Source of the DNA: Haliclystus octoradiatus
Taxonomy: Eukaryota > Cnidaria > Staurozoa > Stauromedusae > Haliclystidae
Length of the DNA stretch: 64,000 nt
Assembly (NCBI GenBank): GCA_916610825.1
Contig: OU744447.1
Location: 35,643,024-35,707,023, forward strand
Direction of reading: 5' to 3'
In this document: piece after piece, positions 49,101-55,888 of the stretch
How the letters are laid out: each line of letters begins with the position of its first letter
Position numbering within the stretch: position 1 is the first letter of the stretch
Position numbers and translations under genes: made by a program
Notes under the pieces: model-generated
What the model was told of the DNA's origin: nothing
What the model saw: only the letters and a program-made list of their open reading frames with translations
Databases searched by the model: none

Positions 49101-52100
49101 TCGAATATTTGAACGAAAGTTTGAATATTTACGTCATGAAAATAAACGAGCGGCAGATATACACTGCGGACATTTCATGAACAGTTCATGAAAATTTGGG
49201 CCCATTTAACGTTCATGAACTGTTCATGAACTCCTGAACTGTTTTTTGCATACTATGATTGTTTTTTGTTTTTTAAATATATTAGAGTGAATATATTTTT
49301 GGTTTTAGGCACTCACAAAAGTCATTGCACCTGTTACGTTGATCATCAAGACAGCAAACAAGGCATTTGTTACATTATTATGCATTAAGATGAGTGGCTA
49401 TAATATGTCGGCTGTTCTAGGGACATTTGTAAGTACAATAATTTCAGTCAAATATGTCATGCTACCCCTGCGAAAATAGTTCAGGAGTTCATGAACAGTT
49501 CATGAACGTTAAATGGCCCCAAATTTTCATGAACTGTTCATGAAAATTTTGGCCATTTAACGTTCATGAACTCCTGAGCTGTTTTTCGCAAGGGTCAAGA
49601 CAATATGCTTCTGTCAGAAATGGGGGCCATTTAACGCTCCAGAACTGTTCATGAACTTTTCATTAACTCCTGAACTGTTTTTTCGCAGGGGTCAAGACAA
49701 CATACTTTTGTCGGAGGTTAACTTTATATTGTTTCGTTATTTTTAGTTTGGAATTTCAGTTCTAACAGTCTTGTTAGAACGATTTGCTAAAGATTTAGGC
49801 GATGCCAAAACAGCAGATGTCTGGTAGGATACGAAGGATATGTTAAAATCTGTGAATTAAATGGGATGTTTTATACATGCGTAGTGGGGATATTTGATGC
49901 ATTTATAGGTGTACGTAGGTGTGTGTGTGTGTTTGAAGGTTCCTTGAAAGTTGAACAAACCCATTTTCTGATGTCTTTGAAAATTCAAAAAAAAGTTTGA
50001 AATGAATCCAATTTAAGTGGAGCATGAGAACTCAATGGAATATTTGGGTAAAAGATTTGAAGAATATGTTCCCCTCCAATAAGTTTGATGATTTCATGAA
50101 CGGTTCATGAACATTGAACATCTTATATAAACTTATACAAACATATTGTTACCATTTAATGAACAGTATGTTTTTATAAACCCTTTCATGCACCACTGTA
50201 CACTAAAAATGTTGAAAATCTGAAAACGTACAGAAAACGTACTGAATAATCTATAATTGAATTGGGCAATTTTCAGTAGCTTTCGAATTTCAAGTTTTAT
50301 TTCAGTAGTACTGTATTTCATTAGAAGGAGAAGAATCTAGATTGAGGTGTCTGGTGAGTTTCAGTATAGTTTCAGTACATAATCCCATTCCAGTGTGTTT
50401 TCAATAGAGATTGAGTATATCCCAGTTTCTATAATGATATACTGATTTATTTTTAAATAGTTCATGAACTGTTTCATGACCTAATTGTGAATTATTCATC
50501 ATTGTTCATGAACTGTTTCATGACCTAATTGTGAATTATTCATCATTGTTCATGAACTGTTTCATGACCTAATTGTGAATTATTCATCATTGTTCATGAA
50601 CTGTTCCATGACCTAATTGTGAATTATTCATCATTGTTCATGAAATGTTTCATGACCTAATTGTGAATTATTCATCATTGTTCATGAACTGTTTCATGAC
50701 CTAATTGTGAATTATTCATCATTGTTCATGAAATGTTTCATGACCTAATTGTGAAAATTATTCATCATTGTTCATGAACTGTTTCATAACCTAATTGTGA
50801 ATTATTCATCATTGTTCATGAACTGTTTCATGACCTAATTGTGAATTTTTCATCATTGTTCATTAAGTGTTTCATGACCTAATTGTGAATTATTCATCAT
50901 TGTTCATGAACTGTTTCATGACCTAATTGTGAATTATTCATCATTGTTCATGAACTGTTTCATGACCTAATTGTGAAAATTATTCATCATTGTTCATGAA
51001 CTGTTTCATGACCTAATTGTGAATTATTCATCATTGTTCATGAACTGTTTCATGACCTAATTGTGAAAATTATTCATCATTGTTCATGAACTGTTTCATG
51101 ACCTAATTGTGAATTATTCATCATTGTTCATGAACTGTTTCATGACCCAATTGTGAATTATTCATCATTGTTCATGAACTGTTTCATGACCTAATTGTGA
51201 ATTATTCATCATTGTTCATGAACTGTTTCATGACCTAATTGTGAATTATTCATCATTGTTCATGAACTGTTTCATGACCTAATTGTGAATTATTCATCAT
51301 TGTTCATGAACTGTTCCATGACCTAATTGTGAATTATTCATCATTGTTCATGAAATGTTTCATGACCTAATTGTGAAAATTATTCATCATTGTTCATGAA
51401 ATGTTTCATGACCTAATTGTGAAAATTATTCATCATTGTTCATGAACTGTTTCATGACCTAATTGTGAATTATTCATCATTGTTCATGAACTGTTTCATG
51501 ACCTAATTGTGAATTTTTCATCATTGTTCATAAAGTGTTTCATGACCTATTTGTGAATTATTCATCATTGTTCATGAACTGTTTCATGACCTAATTGTGA
51601 ATTTTTCATCATTGTTCATAAAGTGTTTCATGACCTAATTGTGAATTTTTCATCATTGTTCATTAAGTGTTTCATGACCTAATTGTGAATTATTCATCAT
51701 TGTTCATGAACTGTTTCATGACCTAATTGTGAATTTTTCATCATTGTTCATAAAGTGTTTCATGACCTAATTGTGAATTATTCATCATTGTTCATGAACT
51801 GTTTCATGACCTAATTGTGAATTTTTCATCATTGTTCATAAAGTGTTTCATGACCTAATTGTGAATTTTTCATCATTGTTCATTAAGTGTTTCATGACCT
51901 AATTGTGAATTCTTCATCATTGTTCATGAACTGTTTCATGACCTAATTGTGAATTATTCATCATTGTTCATGAACTGTTTCATGACCTAATTGTGAATTA
52001 TTCATCATTGTTCATGAACTGTTTCATGACCTAATTGTGAAAATTATTCATCATTGTTCATGAACTGTTTCATGACCTAATTGTGAATTATTCATCATTG

Positions 52101-53536
52101 TTCATGAACTGTTTCATGACCTAATTGTGAATTATTCATCATTGTTCATGAACTGTTTCATGACCCAATTGTGAATTATTCATCATTGTTCATGAACTGT
52201 TTCATGACCTAATTGTGAATTATTCATCATTGTTCATGAACTGTTTCATGACCTAATTGTGAATTATTCATCATTGTTCATGAACTGTTTCATGACCTAA
52301 TTGTGAATTATTCATCATTGTTCATGAACTGTTCCATGACCTAATTGGGAATTATTCATCATTGTTCATGAAATGTTTCATGACCTAATTGTGAAAATTA
52401 TTCATCATTGTTCATGAACTGTTTCATGACCTAATTGTGAATTATTCATCATTGTTCATGAACTGTTTCATGACCTAATTGTGAATTTTTCATCATTGTT
52501 CATTAAGTGTTTCATGACCTAATTGTGATTTATTCATCATTGTTCATGAACTGTTTCATGACCTAATTGTGAATTATTCATCATTGTTCATGAACTGTTT
52601 CATGACCTAATTGTGAATTATTCATCATTGTTCATGAACTGTTTCATGACCTAATTGTGAATTATTCATCATTGTTCATGAACTGTTTCATGACCTAATT
52701 GTGAATTATTCATCATTGTTCATGAACTGTTTCATGACCTAATTGTGAATTATTCATCATTGTTCATGAACTGTTTCATGACCTAATTGTGAATTATTCA
52801 TCATTGTTCATGAACTGTTTCATGACCTAATTGTGAATTATTCATCATTGTTCATGAACTGTTTCATGACCTAATTGTGAATTATTCATCATTGTTCATG
52901 AACTGTTTCATGACCTAATTGTGAATTATTCATCATTGTTCATGAACTGTTTCATGACCTAATTGTGAAAATTATTCATCATTGTTCATGAACTGTTTCA
53001 TGACCTAATTGTGAATTATTCATCATTGTTCATGAACTGTTTCATGACCTAATTGTGAATTATTCATCATTGTTCATGAACTGTTTCATGACCTAATTGT
53101 GAATTATTCATCATTGTTCATGAACTGTTTCATGACCTAATTGTGAAAATTATTCATCATTGTTCATGAACTGTTTCATGACCTAATTGTGAATTATTCA
53201 TCATTGTTCATGAACTGTTTCATGACCTAATTGTGAATTATTCATCATTGTTCATGAACTGTTTCATGACCTAATTGTGAATTATTCATCATTGTTCATG
53301 AACTGTTTCATGTCCTAATTGTGAATTATTCATCAAAATTTTACAATTCGTGAAATTATTTCACATAGATATACTTTAATTGTTGCTATATCCATTTCAG
53401 GTCATCTTTGATGGAAGTAATCGTATCAGCTATACCATTGCTAACACCTAAAGTCCATGCTAGTTACAATAAAGAATTAAAATCTCTTGTGCAATTACTT
53501 CAATCTGTGGAGAAAAATAGAAGTAACCAATCATAA
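25145..53536 (+). CDS. PATL1: PAT1 homolog (PATL1-like) mRNA-decay scaffold, nearly complete
   Basis: Pat1 proteins link deadenylated mRNA to Lsm1-7, DDX6 and the decapping enzymes in P-bodies. Exons: 25145-25232, 26856-26945, 27540-27643, 30072-30227, 32704-32836, 33148-33190, 34981-35086, 35895-36078, 37148-37449, 39187-39349, 40714-40814, 41532-41600, 44450-44517, 45800-45889, 47884-47971, 48533-48607, 49309-49428, 49747-49823, 53401-53536 (TAA). Phases join throughout to 730 codons; human PATL1 has about 770, so only a short N-terminus with the ATG is missing. Landmarks: two NDETFG motifs (residues 22-26 and 49-53), DWENNHEKFSRLLEEQ (human DDDWQEAHERL), a Pro/Met/Gln-rich middle, LMTSKEKEWIVKIQLLQL (human LMLQREKDWVSKIQMMQL), GFEGSLGKLS (an almost identical human match), LDDRTAKIAKM, and the helical Pat1 C-domain to the end. 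The introns are packed with MITEs and the last one holds a minisatellite. Confidence 0.95.
25208..25222 (+). other. First DETFG motif (DDX6-binding type)
   Basis: Codons for D-E-T-F-G in PAT1 exon 25145-25232. In yeast and human Pat1 proteins the single motif of this kind contacts the RecA2 domain of Dhh1/DDX6. Confidence 0.8.
26543..26723 (+). mobile_element. Pogo-like MITE
   Basis: Complete copy in PAT1 intron 1. Confidence 0.8.
26912..26926 (+). other. Second DETFG motif (DDX6-binding type)
   Basis: A second D-E-T-F-G, again preceded by Asn and followed by Ser, in the next exon (26856-26945). The acidic WENNHEKF region that normally follows the motif comes after this copy, so this one sits in the ancestral position. 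Confidence 0.8.
26990..27122. mobile_element. GTTCATGAAC palindromic MITE, right end missing
   Basis: Starts CCCCTGTGAAAAACAGTTC; contains four or more near-perfect GTTCATGAAC palindromes; the right terminal repeat is lost. Confidence 0.7.
27780..28212 (+). mobile_element. CR1/L2-like LINE 3' end
   Basis: Translated HYFANRIIKPNSLPEEVLSS then LQTLKFKRN, the typical FFxxRVIxxWNSLPxxV...FK end of CR1/L2 open frames, then a 3' UTR ending in (ATAC)n at 28195-28212 as these elements do. Only the 3' end is present. Confidence 0.65.
28524..28738 (-). mobile_element. tRNA-derived SINE, family 2 (V-SINE-like core)
   Basis: Second copy with poly(A) tail. The flanks GCTATTGATATTT (about 28499) and GCTACTTGATATTT (28739) form a near-perfect target duplication, supporting retrotransposition. 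Confidence 0.75.
29015..29160. mobile_element. GTTCATGAAC palindromic MITE
   Basis: Both ends present (CCCCTGCGAAAACAGCTCAG and CTGAACTGTTTTTCGCAGGG). A strongly decayed copy follows at about 29208-29460. Confidence 0.8.
29636..29985 (-). mobile_element. CR1/L2-like LINE 3' end
   Basis: Minus-strand FFSCRIKKPWNSLPADEALS then FKCKCKLLDL, the same terminal motif as the copy at 27780. Confidence 0.65.
30277..30472 (+). mobile_element. Pogo-like MITE, third subfamily
   Basis: Ends ACAGTGTAACCCGCTTAAGT and ACTTAAGTGGACTACACTG are inverted repeats. A tRNA-SINE fragment follows directly. Confidence 0.6.
30472..30765 (+). mobile_element. tRNA-derived SINE, family 1, diverged
   Basis: GATGGATCAGCTCAAATGG head to GCTCCACTCCTCTAGA tail, many substitutions. 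Confidence 0.6.
31716..31891 (+). mobile_element. GCAGGGTCCGACAAA MITE inside a pogo-like MITE remnant
   Basis: Perfect 15-bp inverted ends GCAGGGTCCGACAAA / TTTGTCGGACCCTGC. Flanks (ACAGCCACCTCTAC left, GTTTATAGTGGTCATT right) look like pogo-MITE interior, so it is probably a nested insertion. Confidence 0.6.
33364..33403 (-). ncRNA. Diverged hammerhead motif in PAT1 intron 6
   Basis: Minus-strand reading: core CCGATGA (one change from CUGAUGA), stem II CGC-TCAG-GCG, GAAA, CT-TTG-AG, cleavage triplet GUA, then GCAA. Outside the motif two arms pair (AAAATTAGTCAAAA with its near complement), giving a long outer stem. This copy lacks the second, opposite-strand hammerhead seen at 47 kb. Confidence 0.55.
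33993..34176. mobile_element. GTTCATGAAC palindromic MITE with internal triplication
   Basis: The block AAATTTGGGGCCATTTAACG occurs three times in a row at about 45-bp spacing, so the interior expanded by tandem duplication. The right end CTGAACTGTTTTTTGCA is kept. Confidence 0.75.
34322..34432 (-). mobile_element. tRNA-derived SINE, family 1, fragment
   Basis: AATGCAATCTCCTCTG, CATCCACGATCCTTAGATGG and GTTGCTCTGC match the SINE body and head; the rest is missing. Confidence 0.5.
34486..34879. mobile_element. GTTCATGAAC palindromic MITE, long form
   Basis: About 394 bp with both ends. Inner repeats of GTCCGTGAGGATTCATAAAC and GGGCCATTT units show that copies grow by internal duplication. 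Confidence 0.8.
35727..35862. mobile_element. GTTCATGAAC palindromic MITE, short form
   Basis: Both ends present, ending 32 bases before PAT1 exon 35895-36078. Confidence 0.75.
36132..36312 (-). mobile_element. Pogo-like MITE
   Basis: Complete copy starting 53 bases after the PAT1 donor at 36079. Confidence 0.8.
36464..36848. mobile_element. GTTCATGAAC palindromic MITE, compound copy
   Basis: One decayed unit followed by a better one starting CCCCTGCGAAAAACAGTTC at about 36580, ending CTGTTTTTCACAGGGG. Confidence 0.7.
36947..37125 (-). mobile_element. Pogo-like MITE next to a splice acceptor
   Basis: Complete copy ending 22 bases before the acceptor of PAT1 exon 37148-37449, so the branch point may lie inside it. 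Confidence 0.8.
37552..37617 (+). mobile_element. tRNA-like sequence, probable SINE head
   Basis: A-box TAGTGCAGTTGATAGGG and B-box GGGTTCAATTCC at tRNA spacing, but no convincing anticodon arm, and an A-rich tail follows. More likely a SINE or tRNA remnant than a functional tRNA. Confidence 0.45.
37640..38722. mobile_element. Cluster of decayed GTTCATGAAC elements in PAT1 intron 9
   Basis: Dense GTTCATGAAC palindromes at 37668-37965, scattered ones at 38190-38420, and a clearer copy at 38587-38722. A tRNA-like sequence (37552-37617) precedes them. Confidence 0.65.
39442..39583. mobile_element. GTTCATGAAC palindromic MITE, diverged
   Basis: Left end CCCCGTGAAAAACAGTTCAG clear, right end weak. 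Confidence 0.6.
40603..40673 (-). mobile_element. tRNA-like sequence, probable SINE head
   Basis: Minus-strand TAGCTCAGTGGCATAGTG and GGTTCAATTCCTCG; the anticodon stem-loop does not fold canonically. Located 40 bases before PAT1 exon 40714-40814. Confidence 0.45.
40921..41030. mobile_element. GTTCATGAAC palindromic MITE, short form
   Basis: Ends CCCCTGCAAAAAACG and CTGTTTTTAACAGGGG. Decayed flanking pieces lie at 40850-40920 and 41035-41090. Confidence 0.7.
41314..41494 (-). mobile_element. Pogo-like MITE
   Basis: Complete copy ending 37 bases before PAT1 exon 41532-41600. Confidence 0.8.
42116..42525. mobile_element. Non-autonomous DNA element with long inverted repeats, CCCTAA tracts inside
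   Basis: Inverted repeats CTATTTGACCGGC...GCAGCCATTATGGAT at 42123-42155 and 42486-42519. GAATACTAA flanks both sides (42107-42115 and 42526-42534), a possible 9-bp target duplication as in Mutator-like elements. Inside are short CCCTAA tracts (42366-42378, 42399-42418), repeated CACGTGA words and a tRNA-like stretch on the minus strand (about 42245-42303, A-box TAGCTCATTCGG, B-box GGTTCCAGTTC). Confidence 0.55.
43690..43815. repeat. Dispersed repeat copy (18.1/43.7 kb family)
   Basis: Diverged partner of the copy at 18100-18245, same block order and orientation. No coding potential and no clear terminal repeat. Confidence 0.4.
44016..44223 (-). mobile_element. TTAA-flanked MITE
   Basis: Second copy, inverted relative to the one at 7055. 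Both TTAA ends and the GACCGNC inverted repeats are present. Confidence 0.75.
44552..44722. mobile_element. GTTCATGAAC palindromic MITE
   Basis: Starts 34 bases after the PAT1 donor at 44518. Both ends recognisable. Confidence 0.75.
44772..45182 (+). mobile_element. tRNA-derived SINE, family 1, interrupted
   Basis: Head at 44774-44860 (TTAGCTCAGGTAGCAGAGCA), body resuming at about 45064 (CATAAAATATGTTGAAATTG). The middle is replaced by the MITE at 44898-45063. Confidence 0.65.
44898..45063 (-). mobile_element. GGTCCNACAAAA-type MITE inserted in a tRNA-SINE
   Basis: Starts GGTCCAGGAAG and ends AACCTTTTATCGGAC; SINE sequence resumes on both sides. A nested insertion, younger than the SINE. 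Confidence 0.6.
45392..45497. mobile_element. GTTCATGAAC palindromic MITE, shortest form
   Basis: 106 bp: CTGCGAAAAACAGTTCAG to CTGAACTGTTTTCGCAG with only a short middle, close to the minimal fold-back unit. Confidence 0.75.
45912..46032 (+). mobile_element. tRNA-derived SINE, family 1, fragment
   Basis: Matches the stretch from the B-box to the GGATGG block of the body only. Confidence 0.45.
46033..46196 (-). mobile_element. Pogo-like MITE
   Basis: Slightly shortened copy with both ends, beside a SINE fragment (45912-46032). Confidence 0.75.
46247..46765. mobile_element. Two decayed GTTCATGAAC element remnants
   Basis: About 46247-46375 and 46640-46765; scattered AACAGTTCAT and GTTCATGAAC words without good terminal repeats. 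Confidence 0.45.
47035..47075 (-). ncRNA. Hammerhead ribozyme motif on the opposite strand, copy A'
   Basis: The left arm of the same palindrome read on the minus strand has an intact core: CTGAAGA, stem II GCGT-CTTT-ACGC, GAAA, CT-CAG-AG, then UA. Stem I is weaker (A-U, G-C and one wobble pair, then mismatch). So this unit can encode hammerheads in both RNA polarities. Confidence 0.65.
47118..47157 (+). ncRNA. Hammerhead self-cleaving ribozyme motif, copy A (best match)
   Basis: All core parts occur in order. Stem I 5' strand CCGT (47118-47121); core CTGAAGA, i.e. CUGANGA (47122-47128); stem II GCGT-CTTT-ACGC (47129-47140, 4 bp with a tetraloop); GAAA (47141-47144); stem III CT-CAG-AG closed by the A15.1-U16.1 pair; cleavage triplet GUA ending at 47153; stem I 3' strand ACGG (47154-47157). 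This is type I topology with a minimal stem III, as described for Penelope-like elements and animal retrozymes. It sits in the right arm of the palindrome 47008-47184. Predicted cleavage follows 47153. Activity is inferred from the fold only. Confidence 0.85.
47303..47342 (-). ncRNA. Degraded hammerhead motif on the opposite strand, copy B'
   Basis: Left arm of the second palindrome on the minus strand. Stem I (TTGC with GCAA), stem II, GAAA and stem III remain. The core reads CGGGTGA instead of CUGANGA, with two changes at conserved positions, so it is probably inactive. Confidence 0.55.
47369..47408 (+). ncRNA. Hammerhead ribozyme motif, copy B
   Basis: Stem I TTGC (47369-47372) pairs perfectly with GCAA (47405-47408). 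Core CTGATGA (47373-47379); stem II CGC-TTAG-GCG flanked by a U-U mismatch; GAAA (47392-47395); stem III CT-TTT-AG; cleavage triplet GUA ending at 47404. Sequence differs from copy A at many loop and stem positions while pairing is kept, which argues for selection on structure. It lies 251 nt from the copy A cleavage site in the same orientation. Confidence 0.75.
47500..47706 (-). mobile_element. TTAA-flanked MITE
   Basis: Third copy, same orientation and close in sequence to the 44-kb copy, abutting the hammerhead tandem unit. Confidence 0.75.
49027..49253. mobile_element. GTTCATGAAC palindromic MITE with foreign centre
   Basis: Good arms around an unrelated centre at about 49097-49170 (ATTTGAACGAAAGTTTG...), either an insertion or a longer ancestral interior. 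Confidence 0.7.
49466..49695. mobile_element. GTTCATGAAC palindromic MITE plus right-half copy
   Basis: Complete copy 49466-49596, followed by a right half (49620-49695) with the shared flank GTCAAGACAAYATRCTTYTGTC after each. This shows a local tandem duplication including flanking DNA. Confidence 0.75.
50460..53335 (+). repeat. Minisatellite of 44-bp units in the last PAT1 intron
   Basis: About 65 head-to-tail copies of a 44-bp unit made of GTTCATGAACTGTTTCATG, ACCTAATTGTGAATTATTC and ATCATT. Variants include a 46-bp form (extra AA after GTGA), AAATG or AAGTG for AACTG, and TTTTTC for TTATTC. Variant types recur in clusters (for example 51500-51900), showing block duplication. The length is not a multiple of 3 and there is no coding frame. 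It lies between the last two coding exons (49823 and 53401). Its GTTCATGAAC core equals the palindrome of the neighbouring MITEs, a likely source. Confidence 0.95.
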
Positions 53537-53663
53537 TTTCAAAGCAATAATGTCAACTCATAGAAAATTAATACCCACAAGTTTAGCCTAAACTTGTTCT
53601 ACTAAGTGCTTTGATTACTTTTCCACGTTTTTTTTTCGAAAAACAGATGAGTATTTTTTGAGA

Positions 53664-53669
53664 AATAAA
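53664..53669 (+). promoter_or_regulatory. Poly(A) signal AATAAA for the PAT1 homolog
   Basis: Canonical AATAAA 128 bases after the stop codon, the first on the + strand downstream. Confidence 0.6.
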
Positions 53670-53699
53670 CATTTGAAAAGTGTGAATTTCAAATATTGA

Positions 53700-55550
53700 A
53701 AAACGGAGAATGAATGTTCAGTGACGTCGTACTGTAAAAATTCCGATCACGACGAATGGGCGCTGTAAGATCACCACAACTGTCGATCGAAATTCATCCA
53801 TAACAATCCATAGTAACAACACGATTTTCGTATATTTCATTCTTACAAACCATTGCTCCATAGGTGTGGTCATCTTATCCCAGTCACTCGTCGTGATAGT
53901 AATTTCTACAGTATGGCGTCCCTTAACTTTCATTTTCTCCGTCAGGTTTGAAATTCTCATTTTTCTAATGCTCATTTCACTATGATTTCACACAAAATTC
54001 TTATCCGTTTATCGAAAATAAACTTGGCAAAGTAATCAATGCACTTGGTGCAACACGTGAAGATAAACATGTTGAGTTTAATTTTCTATGAGTCGAACCT
54101 ATATTGGGAAAAATATTTCTTATACTCCTATGTAAGAGATCGCATTGTTTATATTTATAACTATGCTTCTCAAATTGGGATTAATTATCATTTCTCTTAA
54201 TAATATTTGACTAGAAAGCAGTCAAGCTAGCTTTGAATTGATAATCTTGACGATAAAAATATTTATTATTATTCAACTATTTTTGAATTTGTGTTATTAT
54301 CAAAGATTGCATTTTTCTATGTAGTATATATATATGTGTGAGTGTGAGTTGTAATGTGTAAATTAAAAGAGGCGGTATCTGTTTTGCCATAAATTAGAAT
54401 TATTTTGTTTATAGTTACGAACCTTATATATTATGTAGTCAAAATCGCTTCATATGTTTTGCGAATGCTGTAATAATCTATAGAAAAAAAATGATATAAA
54501 CCAAATAATATGTTTAATGGTTATCATTATTATTATTATTATGTTAATATTGTGTTTAATGTCAATTTATTCATCTATTTATCTGATTAAACGGATTCTG
54601 AATCAGAAATGTGTGTGTTTTATTATGCTATCATGCAAGTACTCCTGTCAAAAACTTTATCAGTTCATTCGAATTATCTTGCCAAGAATTAACCATTGCA
54701 TTCCAACACACGTTAATCAATTGCGAGAGCGAGAAGCATGTCTTCTATTCTTCCTATATCATGAAGCAAACTATTCTATGTCCTTACAAATGACTTGCTT
54801 GCATGGAACACTTTTGTGAATCCCCAGAATTGAAATATCATTTAGATCAATTCAAAACAAAATTTATCAAAAACATATCTGATAGATAATTGCAAATAGT
54901 TGTAGGCCTACCCAAGAGGCTTTGTTTTTTTGGATTTTCCCATTCGTTTGCGTACCGAAAAAAAAGTACTTTTACGCAATTATTTTCAATATTACAATAT
55001 CATAATTATGAAGATACCTACATGGAATGTCTTATGCACTTTAGTCAATCGTGAATTGTCTTATTTAAAAGTTTCTTTGTCAGCTATGTCTGACAGTGAT
55101 TTGTTGCGTTCTTTGATAGATAGAATATATATTTCACCCATTCAGGGTAGATTCAATTCGTACATGCTATTCATTTATATATATATATGTATAATCTAAA
55201 CTTTACCGATAATATCAGGGTAACTTTAGCCTGTAATATTATAGCTGATATGATCGACAAATAAGAAGCTGGATTAAGTAGTTAATAAGAATATTAGTGT
55301 GATTATAGGCTAACTAATACTTTCAACGTAACTTATACGCAGCACTATAACGTTAAACAAATTTAACTGAAACAATGAATTGTTAACTAATAGCTAAGGA
55401 TAAATGACTTTTAATGTAAAATATCGATCAGTGATTATATGATGATTACATGATGATTATATGAGGATTTTATTGTTGATAATATTAACTAAATGCTAAT
55501 TCCTTAAGAATTATACAACTAATGTTGATAAATGTCACAATAATTATGAA
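53700..55550. other. Intergenic DNA between the PAT1 homolog and METTL13
   Basis: AT-rich DNA with short (TTA)n near 54525 and (TA)n tracts near 54330 and 55180. Several accidental open frames, but none with family resemblance. The METTL13 promoter must lie between here and 55889; no TATA box or other promoter motif can be called with confidence. Confidence 0.5.
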
Positions 55551-55551
55551 G

Positions 55552-55821
55552 TCATTCTTCAACCGCTTCTATCCTCTTGACAAAATTTATGTAAGATGGA
55601 ATTGCTTGACAATTCAATATATGAAATACTGTGTTGGCATTAGAGCCACACTCTTTGCAGCAGCAATCTTCAGACGGTGAATGGGAAGTTTCATCTTGAC
55701 ATATATAGTGATGGAACCCATCCATGATGTGAGTGTGGCTGCTTCCTTCAGGGAGTGACCTTTGTCGCAGGTATGTTATGAACTTTATCTTGCTGAATAT
55801 GAGGCTACACATGTTCGCCAT
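55552..55821 (-). mobile_element. Non-LTR retrotransposon C-terminal fragment
   Basis: Translated DGFHHYICQDETSHSPSED, CCCKECGSNAN and VFHILNC, in the same order as the 2.3-kb fragment with about half the residues identical. It lies just upstream of METTL13 on the opposite strand. Confidence 0.55.
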
Positions 55822-55888
55822 AAATGGCTGCTAAACAATTTGTATTGATTTGATTCTATGAAACATTTAAACTATCAAATTGAACAAA

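Noticed and set aside
50460-53335. CRISPR-like array of regular repeats
   Set aside because: There are no unique spacers; the whole 44-bp unit repeats, and the DNA is an intron of an animal gene.
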